NCBI RefSeq assembly: GCF_048773025.1
Contig: NC_133546.1
Span: 63,697,001 to 63,761,000 of the forward strand
DNA from: Camelus bactrianus
Lineage: Eukaryota; Chordata; Mammalia; Artiodactyla; Camelidae
Length of the DNA stretch: 64,000 nt
Reading direction: 5' to 3'
Part shown: piece after piece, positions 1 to 10,340 of the stretch
How the letters are laid out: every line of letters starts with the position of its first letter
Numbering within the stretch: position 1 is the first letter of the stretch
The notes under the pieces: model-generated
What the model saw: only the letters and a program-made list of their open reading frames with translations
The model's database searches: none
Told to the model about the DNA's origin: nothing
Position numbers and translations under genes: made by a program

Positions 1-204
1 ACCTGAAAAAAATGCAGCTATTATTTAGAGATATTTCCAAGTACTTAAATACAAAGCAATGCAAGTATTCTGAAAATATATAATTTAAAGACATTATAAA
101 TATTTTAAAATGAGTCTTCATATTACTGATTGCTGAAGTTCATGTTGATTCCTTCCACACTGCAGAGTTTGTAATTATCAACTTCTTTATTTGTATGTTG
201 GCTG

Positions 205-292
205 TTTCTCCTCATAAGCCTATGTCTGTATACTAGTGCCTGGCTTGAGGCTTAGCATATATAAGTGTCCAATAAACCTTTTGAATAAGTTT
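205..292 (+). repeat. L2-like LINE 3' tail
   Basis: The stretch 'gtgcctggcttgaggctta...ccaataaacctt' follows the usual L2 3' end (gtgcctggcacatagtaggtgctcaataaat). It is old and diverged. The rest of bases 1-360 shows nothing I recognise. Confidence 0.4.
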
Positions 293-362
293 AGGGATCC
301 GTAACTCTGTGACGGAATGGGGGATGGCTTCATGAGATGATGTTTGATCTAGATCTTGAAGG

Positions 363-775
363 AAAGGGATGACATTAGTTGAGTGCTTACTATGTGACAG
401 GCACTGTTTTAAGTACTTTACATTTTACAGTAAGCTCTGATATGATGTAGATAGCTTGCATATATAGCTTGTTTATTGTCCCAGTGGAATGTAATTTTTA
501 GAGGCCAGAGACTTTGTATTATTCACTACTGTTCTTCCAGGGCCTAGATCAGGTCCTGGCGTGTAGAAGGTGATCCATAAATATTTATTGAATAAATAAA
601 TACACAAATTACTACTGATTTAACCCCTATGACAATGCTAAGAGGCAGGTACTATTATTAGCCCCATTTTTCAGATAAGGAAACTGAGGCCCAGACAGAA
701 TAAGTGTCCCAAAGTCACAGAGCTAGAAACTGGTAGGATAAGATTCAAATATGGCCAGTCTAATTCTAGACTTCA
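363..775 (+). repeat. MIR SINE split by an L2-like tail
   Basis: The left piece (about 363-440) matches the MIR phrase 'gagtgcttactatgtgacag' and the following tttacat. The right piece (about 612-775) carries 'aggcaggtactattattagc', 'ggaaactgaggcc' and 'aaagtcacagagctag'. Between them, 490-603 reads like an L2 3' end ('aggtcctggcgtgtag...aaatatttattgaataaata'). The two MIR pieces are in order and on the same strand, so this looks like one MIR interrupted by another old element. Confidence 0.6.
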
Positions 776-794
776 CACTTGTTCAGATTAAACT

Positions 795-872
795 GTGCCT
801 TTCCGAAAGATATGTTGAAGTTCTAAATCCCTGGTACCTGTGGATGTGAAATTAATATATTCTTAAATGGCT
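795..872 (+). repeat. MLT1-type LTR fragment (ERVL-MaLR fossil)
   Basis: 'aaagatatgttgaagttcta' followed by 'tggtacctgtggatgtga' matches the 5' portion of MLT1 LTRs. Only a short piece remains. It is an ancient placental-age fossil. Confidence 0.4.
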
Positions 873-1075
873 GAGTGCTTACCCAGAGAGGATAAGAAAT
901 AATTCAAAAAGAACAATTCAAAAAAACATTTCAAATGATGGCAGCTGTCGGGAGTATGTGCAAAATTTCTCAGTGTGACTATTTTGAAGATATTTACTTG
1001 GACATCTGAATTCTAGAGGTTTGTTTTAAATACAGTCTTAATGTTGCCAAATGCAAATTCATGCACCCAATGCAC

Positions 1076-1490
1076 TGTGAGGCCAAAGAAACAGAAACAT
1101 CGGAGTTTGGAACAGAGAAAGCTTTATTGCAGGGCTGAGCAAGCAGGATGAAAAAGCTCATGCCCAAGAAAACGCTGAACTCCTGGCAAAGCGTATTTAA
1201 AGGCCAGGTAAGGGTGGGGGACTCAGGGTATAGGATCAGCTTGTGCACAAGTCTCTGATTGGTTGATGCTGAGATAACAGGGCGATCAACACTATCAACC
1301 CTTAGGTGCCAGGAAGTCTGGGGACCACATGCTCTTGATCATCAACAAGTTCATTTCTTCCCTTTGGTGGTACTTTTTAGCATCTGAAAATCTCAGGAAA
1401 TATACATGAGATACTATTATCTGATTACTTCAGAGAGAGGCTACTGGCCGAGGATATGGGGGAGGGGTCTGTCCTGGGGATGGCCCCACA
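1076..1490 (-). repeat. Probable solo LTR, minus strand
   Basis: The segment is bounded by inverted termini, TGTGAGGCCA on the left and TGGCCCCACA on the right. Read on the minus strand it carries an AATAAAG polyadenylation signal (plus-strand 'gctttattgc' near 1120) a short way before its 3' end, as LTRs do. Part of its U3 (about 1228-1268) closely resembles the LTR at 2345-2849. No internal retroviral sequence lies beside it. No clear target duplication is visible, so the edges are approximate. Confidence 0.55.
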
Positions 1491-1837
1491 GGGTCCTGCT
1501 TGGTTACATGAATGTTTTAGAGTTTTATTCTCTATACCATGTTATCAATTGAGACATTGTAAAGGTTAATAAAATAGTTTGAAGAATTAAACAATGAAAG
1601 TGACCAGAAGGAGGAAAAGAATAAGTATATTGTAAAGGAAATCAAGATGCTACACAGCATTTAAAGTTATAAATAGCTACATAAGTCAAAGATAGTCTAG
1701 GTAGTATAACTGGAGTTACTCTGAAAGTAATGTAACAACTCCTGTGCGAATATCACAAAAAAAATAGGTGTGTGTGTTTAACCTTCTCAACTACTTAAAA
1801 AATTTAATTAAGGACCCAAATGCAATGAGTTAGATTT

Positions 1838-1925
1838 GTGCTCTCTAATTGGATAGCCACTAGCCACATGTAGCCATTAAGTGCTTGAAATATGGCCGGT
1901 GCAAATGAGGCATTCAATTCAATGT
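1838..1925. repeat. hAT-type DNA transposon relic
   Basis: 'tagccactagccacatgtag' with nearby 'ttaagtgcttgaaatatggc' is typical of a widespread mammalian non-autonomous hAT family. It is short and decayed. A related piece lies at 5130-5236. Confidence 0.45.
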
Positions 1926-1934
1926 TCTTAGACA

Positions 1935-3125
1935 TACAGGTGGCCAACATGTACGTGAAAAGATGCTCTACAGCTTAACTATTAGGGAAATGCAAACCCA
2001 AACCACAATAAGGTATCACTTTACACATGTCAGAATGGCTATTATCAAAAACTCAAGAAATAACAAGTGTTGGTGAGGATGTGGAAAAAGAAAATCCTCA
2101 TGAACAGTTGGTAGGTGCAGCCACTAAGGAAAATAGCATGGAGGGGCCTCAAAAAATGAAAAATAGAACTACTATATGATCCTGCAATTCCATTTCTGGA
2201 TATTTATCCAAAGAACACAGAACACTAACTCAAAAGGATATATGCACCCCATGTTCACTGTGGCATTATTTACAATAGCCAAGATATGAAAACAACCTAA
2301 GTGTCCATCAGTGGATGAAAGGATAAAGTGTTGTATGTACATACTGTTGTGGGATTCAGTGGGCTGGTGTGCAGGCAGTAAAAGAATTTACCAGAGACAA
2401 AGGAGGAAGATAGTAAAAGTTTATTAGATATGCTGCTATAGGCTGCAGTGGGCCACAGACGAGAGGCGTCTGTGAGCCCCAAGGGTTGGTCGCTGAGGTC
2501 TTCTAGAAGGGAGGGTAACCTTTAACTCCTTGTGCTTACATGACAGTGGGCACAAAGAGGGTTGCAGGTGCGTGATTGGCTTGTGCACAATTCTCTGGTT
2601 GATGCTGAGGTAGCAGGGAATGGGGGGTTTGTGAAAGGGTAGGGCTAGGGATTTGGGTAGGGGGTTGTGACTGGTCATTGGTGGCTAGGCTTCTGGTCAT
2701 TATAAAGTTGATCATTGTCTGGAGTAGTTAGTTCAGCTAAGGCAGGTAGGTATTAAGAAAAGAATGTTCTTTAGTATCTTTAAAGCAGCAACTGGATGCT
2801 TGAAGGGCCTTGGAGCAGGAATCTGCCAGATATCCGTGGACCCCACGCATACAATGGAATACTATTCAGGCAAAAAAACCCACAAAGGAAATCTTGCCAT
2901 TTGCAACAACCTGGGTGGACTTTGAGGTGGTTATGCTAAGTGAAATAAGTCAGACACAAAAGACAATCATACAATAATATATGATCTCTCTTATATGTCA
3001 AATCCATAAATAAATAAAACCAAGCTCATAGGTTCAAAGAGCAGATTGGTGGTTGTCAGAGGTGGTAGGTTGGGAGGTGGGAGAAATGGGTGAAGTTGTT
3101 ACCGGGAAAAGGGAAATAAGGATTA
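1935..3125 (+). repeat. L1 3' fragment, interrupted by an LTR
   Basis: Plus-strand L1 ORF2 3' end and 3' UTR. The left part (1935-2344) includes 'gtatcactttacacatgtca', 'atatttatccaaagaacaca' and 'atttacaatagccaagatat'. The right part (2850-3125) resumes with 'tacaatggaatactattcag' and continues through the ORF2 end to a short 3' UTR. The two parts join in register once the LTR at 2345-2849 is removed. No open frame survives. Confidence 0.75.
2345..2849 (-). repeat. Solo LTR inserted into an L1
   Basis: A 505-bp minus-strand LTR with termini TGTTGTGGG on the left and CCCCACGCA on the right. It sits inside L1 ORF2 sequence that continues on both sides. Bases shared at the junction ('atac' on the left, 'tac' on the right) fit a 3-5 bp target duplication. 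A minus-strand AATAAA signal is present (plus-strand 'agtttatt' near 2417). U3 phrases shared with the LTR at 1076-1490 ('cttgtgcacaa', 'gttgatgctgag') make the two relatives. It must be younger than the L1 it interrupts. Confidence 0.7.
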
Positions 3126-3142
3126 CCTCAGTTCTTAATCAC

Positions 3143-3475
3143 CCAAAAAAAAAGATTTTTGATGAGAGACAGGAAGCGTGATCTAAGCAAGATTTTTATT
3201 AGTGAAGTAAAAGAAGTAAAAGATAGTGCACTCCCGAGAATTGGGAGTGGGCCAATCCAGGAGAGGAAAAATGGCGCCATTCCCTTGTTTTTCCTGTTTT
3301 TATATCCTTGATTTGTGATTGGTTAATTGATTGATTGATTGATTGATTGATTGACAACTCAGGTTCCTTGTGCTCTGGTTAATTGACAGCTCAGGTTCTT
3401 TGTGTTCTGGATTGTTCCTTTCCCCTTCCTCTCCCCCTGCCCAGTGCTCATTTCTATCTAAACTACCTAAGTGTT
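3143..3475 (-). repeat. Probable LTR fragment, minus strand
   Basis: The minus strand reads like an LTR R-U5 region ('actaataaaaatcttgctta') next to a U3-like stretch. The arrangement resembles the two LTRs upstream, but I could not find paired TG/CA termini. A (TTGA)n microsatellite at about 3327-3354 lies inside. Family unassigned. Confidence 0.4.
3327..3354. repeat. (TTGA)n microsatellite
   Basis: About six to seven uninterrupted attg/ttga units followed by ttgaca. It lies within the LTR-like segment. Confidence 0.85.
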
Positions 3476-3799
3476 TTTGTTTTTTGTTTTAGTTTAAATA
3501 TATTGAATGTAAAAAAGTCACACCAATAAATGGCAGAGTTGCTATACTAAAAAGGACTTGGAAGCAATGATGTAGATTTATTCATAAGAATGGTGAGAGT
3601 TGGTTTTTATCTAGATTAACTGATAAAATGAAAATTTCAGGAAGCATTAAAACCTTTAATTCAGTGAAATCAAATCACAAAAATCATTGAACCTGATCTT
3701 TTTCACAATAGATGTAATTTTAGGTTTTAAGTAATACAATACATGCTATTCGTGAATGGATACTTTATTGACTTACCCTGTATATTATATTTAAATGTG

Positions 3800-4260
3800 A
3801 AAAGTTACACAGAGAAAAATTAAGGAAGAAGGACAGAGGTAAGGAAGGTAGGAGAAGGAAGAACAGTGATTGCTGTCTTCCGTGGAACACTCGGTGAAAG
3901 CTCCAGCTGAAAAAAAGACATTTGGGCAAAGGCTTGGAAGGATTGAGGAAGCCATGCAGACATTTGGCGGAAGAGCTTTCCAGTTAGAGGGAACAGCAAG
4001 AGCAAAGGCACGAGGCAGGAATGTGCCTATCCTACTTGGAGAAAAGTAAGACAGTTAGAGGCTGTTGGAACAGAGTGAGAGAGGAGGGTAAGATAAAGAT
4101 AACAAAGCCACAGAGCTAAGGGGATGGGGCAGATAGTACCGGACCTCGTAGGTCATTCAATGACTCTGACTTCTACTATGAGTGAGATGGAAGCCACTGG
4201 AGAATTTGAGCAGAGGACTTAAATTTACAACTCAGTCTTGTTTTTGTTTCTAGTATAGTA
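3800..4260 (+). repeat. Ancient L1M-type 3' region
   Basis: Carries the familiar old-LINE 3' phrases 'gaagccatgcagacatttgg', 'agagggaacagcaagagcaa' and 'gtgagatggaagccactgga'. Highly diverged. Similar fragments recur at 34690-35060, 40040-40760, 43320-43870 and 56330-57345. The exact subfamily (L1MC to L1ME) is uncertain. Bases 4260-5130 beyond it hold nothing I recognise. Confidence 0.55.
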
Positions 4261-5129
4261 ATTCTGAACTGTATCTTGCATTTGGAAATATTCCTGTGAT
4301 TTTTTTTTAATGCACAGGTTGTATGAATGTCCTTTATTTATGCAGTGAGGTGAAAACAATTGTTATTTAAAGCCAAATGTGACTGTAGTTGATTCTACCT
4401 TTTAAAGCAAGTGAAGTAATTCGTACCTACTGGGAAATATTCTTTATATTGCTCTTTCATTTCCCAAGGACATACAGAACAATTCTACTCGTGGAATACT
4501 GAACTGGAACTTGTCAGACATTTTATCCAGAAACATTTTATTTTTTAAAAACTTCAGGGAAGTATTCGTTCGTTCTTTGCACAATATTTCAGCCATTATG
4601 TGTTAATGCTTTAAATGCTACCCTGGAAACATTTTTTGAATTATTTATATGAAAAAATGCAACCTGATTTCTAAATCATTGACTTACATAGGAACTTTAG
4701 GAACACAATCCATTAACAATATGGAAATTGCCTATACAAACAGGTAGAAACAGGTAATGTCAATGATCAACCTTTAGTAGATCAAACAGTCTTAAATTTT
4801 TCAAGTAGGAAAAAGAAATTTATTCGACTTTAATTTAAATATAAAACTCAGTTTAGTTATTAATGAACTTTTAAGTATGTTGGCAACAACTTGGGTATAC
4901 GAATCTCCTATTTCAGCTGTAAATTTTATAAAATCTAAGTACAGAACAAGTACTTCTGATAAAAATTTGGTGTCAAAATTGAAATGTGCTGTGTGTATAA
5001 AATACACGTTAGTGTTCAAAGACTTAGTACAAAAGAAAAAAGTAAAACATCTGATTAATAATTTTTATATTGACAACATACAGTCATACTAATATTGTGG
5101 ATATAATATTAGGTTAAAGACATTATCAA

Positions 5130-5236
5130 AATAAGTTTCACCTGTTTCTTTTTAGTTTAAAAAAAATGTGGCTCCTTGGAAAACTTTATACACATGGCTC
5201 ACATTCCATTTCAGTTGGATAGTGCTGCTCTAGACC
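5130..5236. repeat. hAT-type MITE relic
   Basis: 'acatggctcacattccattt' then 'gttggatagtgctgctctag' matches one end of the hAT family also seen at 1838-1925. It directly abuts the MER20-like element. Confidence 0.45.
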
Positions 5237-5415
5237 AGCATTTCTCAAAATGCGGTCATGGTGCCATCATCAATAGCCTCACCTGAGAACTTATTAGACC
5301 TGCAAATTGCGGAGCTCCACCTCAGACTTAAAGAATCTGAGACTCTGGGGGTGGCGCCTGCTTCAACAAGCCTTCGCACTGATTCTGATGCAAGCAAAAG
5401 CGTGAGAACCATTAT
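5236..5415 (+). repeat. MER20-like hAT MITE
   Basis: Starts 'cagcatttctcaaaatgcgg' and continues with 'cacctgagaacttattagac', 'tctgagactctgggggtgg' and 'gattctgatgcaagc', ending in 'gtgagaaccatt'. This is the order of parts in MER20. Both terminal 'ttctcaa/gagaac' ends are visible, so the copy looks near full length but diverged. Confidence 0.65.
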
Positions 5416-5424
5416 TCTAGACCG

Positions 5425-5602
5425 TTGGTCCAGAATTCTAATTTGGCTGTAAATTAGAATCATCTGGGGGCCTTGCTGCACAAACTCCTTGTGCGAAAGC
5501 TATAACCCAGACCAATTAAATCAACAACTTTGGCCCAATCCAGAGTGTTTTTGCAGCTCTCCAGGTGATTCTAATACAGGATAAAGGCTGAAAAGCACTG
5601 GC
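5425..5602 (+). repeat. MER3-like hAT MITE
   Basis: Begins 'ttggtccagaattc', continues 'attagaatcatctggggg', 'cagaccaattaaatcaacaa' and 'ccaggtgattctaatacagg', and ends in 'gaaaagcactggc'. This is the layout of MER3-type elements. It sits about 10 bp after the MER20-like copy on the same strand. Confidence 0.55.
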
Positions 5603-5621
5603 CTAATCCACGCCCTCTTCT

Positions 5622-6870
<1,249 letters not shown>

Positions 6871-7095
6871 AAATTATGCCTTATAGAGCTCTAGACATTC
6901 TGTAGGGTCCTCTAGAGGATAGGGCTTTGGCATAAACTTTTGCTTAAAGAATACAATAAAATAAGGGTACATATCTTTAAAGCATTCTAATGAAATGACT
7001 CATACCCATTTCACCTGTTACTACAATACTCAAGTACCAGTAACTTACAGTTTGGTTCATCAGGCTTATTAAAAGTCAGGTATAAAGCCAGGATA

Positions 7096-7436
7096 TGTCA
7101 GCCCAGAATACATATCTCTGAGGACCAAAGGAATCTGCAGACAAACCTCATTCCATTCCTTGCCATGTATTTATCTTTCTGTGGTTTGCCACCCTTAGAA
7201 GCTTAAAGCTGCTACCTTCGTCCTGTCATTTCTCTACAAATGTATTGCTCTATGTTGAAGATGCTTCATACACTGCAGTTCTAAGCTGTGCTTTGAGCCA
7301 CTCTTCGTCTTAGGTTTCTCCTGCGTGATGTGTACTGCATGCGTTAATACATGTTTTTCTTTTGTTAACATGTCATCTTGTTAGAGTCCTGGCTGACAAC
7401 CTAAGGTGGTAGAGGTAAAGTCTGGGCCTCTACCAC
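7096..7436 (+). repeat. ERV1-like solo LTR (fossil)
   Basis: The run 'tgctttgagccactcttcgt', 'gtgatgtgtactgcatgcgt' and 'tgtttttcttttgttaac', then 'tggctgacaacctaagg', follows the R-U5 layout of many mammalian ERV1 (gammaretrovirus-like) LTRs. Start is set at TGTCAGCCC and the end near 'ctaccacaca'. No internal sequence is attached. The edges and family are approximate. Bases 7440-8118 beyond it hold nothing I recognise. Confidence 0.42.
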
Positions 7437-8118
7437 ACAAGTGCTCATTTAAGCTATATCCTCACTGCAATGTGCAGGGGGAAAGTCAAGTCTCCAAGGT
7501 TGGCAATTACCCTGGGGCTGGCCACTCCAAGGATTCAGATTTTGATTCTGAACTTTTAGGTTGGCCACTCGTACAAACTTTCTCCTCTCTACTATACTGA
7601 ACACTGGAATTCTCAAATTAGAACCCCCAGAAGTCAAAGGTCTTTCCTTCATACAGAAATGTACGAAGAACCAGGCATAGTAAGATTTTTCAACTTAAAA
7701 AAAAAATCGAAACTTATTTTCCATAGCAGTAATGTGTTTTTGTGTGAAGAAATACAGGATCATTTACTTCATACCACAAACCATCACATAGCTACATCTT
7801 TTTTCTATTACATCATCATTCTTCTCATGAAAGTTAAATTTGAAATGTTATATGTGCTATGAGGTATTTCCTGAATTTTCTCTACTTGAAATCTCAATGA
7901 CATTAGATAGGAATGCTAAAATCATATTTTAATATTATTAAAGCTAATTGTGCATTAAACTTGGGCAAGAAAAATTGATTTTGATAGAGTATTCTCACTG
8001 TGTGACAGAAATCTACACATCCTGGTTCCTTCGTTTGTCACACCCATTCTTAACATCCATTGTGTGTAGAATGATTGTAAGACTGTAGTTTCTTACAAGG
8101 AAAATTATAGCAAAAGTT

Positions 8119-8224
8119 TTTTTTTCTATTTTTTTTTAAACGGAGGTAATTGGGGTTGAACCCAGGACCTCATGCATGCTAAGCATACCTTTTTTTCACC
8201 ACTGAGCTGTATCCCTACCCCCCT
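8119..8224 (-). repeat. Camelid tRNA-Ala-derived SINE
   Basis: The minus strand reads 'ctcagtggtgaaa...atgcttagcatgcatgag...gtcctgggttcaacccc', a tRNA-Ala(AGC)-like body with A and B boxes. The poly(A) tail lies on the left (plus-strand T run). The direct repeat 'caaaagtt' at 8111-8118 and 8225-8232 is a plausible target duplication. Confidence 0.8.
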
Positions 8225-8232
8225 CAAAAGTT

Positions 8233-9739
8233 GTATTCCAGTGTATTTGTTCTTACACGTTTTTGGTTTTTTGCAGTAAAACCTAACCTCACAAACCTTT
8301 AAAAAGGATTGAAAAAGCTGGTGTTCTCACTAACATTTATGTGGGGAAAATAGGTTCTTTCCGGCACTCTTGGAGCTGCACCCGAATATACAAAATATAT
8401 TCATTCAAGAGGACTGGAGCTCTTTTCATGAGAAGTAACCATATGGAAGAGAGATGTGAACTTTACCTACATTGGCAGGATCTTATAATCTCTTTGTAAT
8501 GATGCCTTGAGGGAAGAGCCCACACACTCTTTTACTCCCTGTATTTACATCAGCTTTTCTATCTATAAATATTTTATGACAGAAACAGGAATAGACAAAT
8601 AATATGTCTGAATTCACATAATAAGAGCTGTATTCTAATAAGGTTCTGTTGTACTAACATTTTTGTTTCTTCTTCAGCATCTTGTGTTTTGTTTCTAGGC
8701 CTGTTGTTAAACTGTTTTTGTCTTGGATAAAACACTCTTAATTGCAGTGTGCCTCAGTTAATTCAAAAGAGTGAGTTTTGTAAAGTATACCTTCTTCTCG
8801 GATGTTGTGGGGTTAATTATTTATGGATTATAGAATTCACAGTGAAAAGTGTTACTTACATGCAAGGACTCTTTAAAGAACTCTAATGCAAATACAGTGT
8901 TCTCTATTAAAAGAACTGATTCTAGATAATTTAAACACCAGGATTAAGAGGTTTCTGGATATAGGTGTGGCTAAAAAACAAGACTGTAGTAAATATTTCT
9001 GATAAGGAAAAGTAATATAATTAGAAATAAAACACTGTACTGAATGTGTCTAGTTTATGGATATATCAAATCAAGTCCTCAATTCCAAGCACCATCTTTT
9101 CTAATATCATTAGGTAGGAAGAGGGCAGAAACTAGCCATCCTATCGCCTGCAAAGGAAGCTGGGGCACAGAAAGCCCTTAGTGTTTGGCGTAGTGTTAGA
9201 TACTCTTTCTGGCTGGGGTATGACTGCTCCTCCATTCCTTGAAACTTCAAGTATAAATATCAATAATAACAGAATTTCAGAACTAGGAGATTATTTATTC
9301 TGACCTTTTCGTTTTACCAAAGAAGAAATTGAAGCTTTTAAAGATTGAATTAACCATCATTAGAGAGAGGGAGAGAGATTCTTCAACACCCCGGCTTCTA
9401 GAACTGTTAACATATACAAAATAAATGTGGCTGTTCATTGGGCCCTGTCTTTCAGGGGGTGTTAAAATAAAATTCCCATGGATGATCTACAGGGATTCCT
9501 GCGGATCCGTGGCCCTGAGGCCCGCACTCTCCTCTCTTGCCTTTTCCCCAGTTCTTCACGGGCCTGGGCTTTCTGGGTCAAGGTTGGTTTCCTCAGGCCC
9601 CCGGACCTGGCTGGCATCCAGGGCAGTGGATAGAGCGTTTTGAAGAACTGATAGGAAGGGCAAGATGAAGTCTGACTCTCATCAGTCAGTTGAGGTCTAC
9701 TGCAAACATCCCCCAGGTCCCCCTCCGTGCCTCAGCCCC
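8233..9739. other. ME1 upstream flank, no gene seen
   Basis: No coding region, RNA gene or convincing repeat apart from a weak MIR-like patch at about 9255-9370 ('cagaactaggagattattta', 'aagaagaaattgaagc'). Base composition rises in GC from about 9480 toward the CpG island. Confidence 0.5.
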
Positions 9740-9987
9740 TCTGCCCTAAGCTCGCCGTTTCCCACCCTCTCTACCTCCCTGCGGGTGGGGCTGAGGGGCC
9801 ACCTTGGCCAGGGATGATGGTGCCTGCGGGCTGAGCGGGGGAGCCTGACCTTGCTCCCCACTTGGGTCTCCGGAGCAAAGAGGACTGCGTGCACAATACC
9901 AAGCCACGTCCCACGCAGGGAGGGGCTGGGCCAGCTGTGGTTGTAAACCGATGGCGAGGCGTGTAAGGAACGGTGTCGGCCCGGCCT

Positions 9988-10023
9988 CGCTCTTCCTCCT
10001 CCTCCACCTCCTCCTCCTTCTTG
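9988..10023 (+). repeat. CTC-rich pyrimidine tract in the promoter
   Basis: A run of almost only C and T with repeated cctcct units, in two halves separated by 'cca'. It lies about 25 bp before the antioxidant response element. Such tracts can adopt triplex structure, but that is only a possibility here. Confidence 0.7.
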
Positions 10024-10048
10024 CTCACCGCTCGCCTGATCTCCTACC

Positions 10049-10059
10049 ATGACTCAGCG
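10049..10059 (+). promoter_or_regulatory. Antioxidant response element (NRF2-small MAF site)
   Basis: ATGACTCAGCG fits the core consensus RTGACNNNGCR exactly and includes TGACTCAGC, the MAF-extended AP-1 form. It lies 204 bp upstream of the ATG within the CpG island. ME1 is an established NRF2 target that supplies NADPH for redox defence, so the position makes biological sense. That this copy is bound is an inference. Confidence 0.7.
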
Positions 10060-10262
10060 CTTCTCGCAGGCCGCCCGGCCAGGGACACCGGCTTCTTGCC
10101 GGCTCCTCCCGCCGCGTCCACCCCATCTCGCCACTCACGCCCGCCCCCGGCCGCCGGCCCTTTCCCCGCGCCGCCGCCGGCGCAGTCAGCTCAGGCGCCC
10201 CGAAAGCATCGGCCGCGCGGCCCGGCCTGCCCCGACCCCGCCGTCCCCGCGCGCCGCCCGCC

Positions 10263-10340
10263 ATGGAGCCCCAAGCCCCCCGCCGCCGCTATACCCAGCT
10301 GCGCGGCTACGCCGTGACGCGGAGCCCCCACCTCAACAAG
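10263..10340 (+). CDS. ME1: ME1 exon 1 (coding part), NADP-dependent malic enzyme
   Basis: ME1 is the cytosolic malic enzyme: (S)-malate + NADP+ gives pyruvate + CO2 + NADPH, as a Mg/Mn-dependent homotetramer feeding lipogenesis and redox defence. This exon encodes the first 26 residues, starting MEPQAPRRRYTQLRGY and ending SPHLNK, which aligns without gaps to the N-terminus of mammalian ME1 (human ends NPHLNK). The ATG has a strong context (G at -3 and +4: gccATGG) and lies in the CpG island. The donor is AAG|GTAAGC at 10341, so intron 1 is phase 0, and codon 27 begins exactly at exon 2. There is no signal or transit peptide, which separates it from the mitochondrial paralogues ME2 and ME3. 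By memory of the human protein, this exon is clearly less conserved than exons 2 and 3. Confidence 0.96.

Noticed and set aside
3327-3354. Short regularly repeated units resembling an array
   Set aside because: Simple (TTGA)n microsatellite without spacers. No CRISPR-like repeat-spacer structure occurs in the window.
8119-8224. tRNA-like sequences with A and B boxes (also at 20901, 35964, 38537 and 39910)
   Set aside because: They have A/T tails and target duplications and lack a proper acceptor stem, so they are SINEs, not tRNA genes.
9697-10050. Minus-strand open frame as evidence for a divergent (bidirectional) gene
   Set aside because: Low-complexity Gly/Glu/Arg composition from the antisense of the pyrimidine tract. 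There is no splice structure or homology to support a gene.
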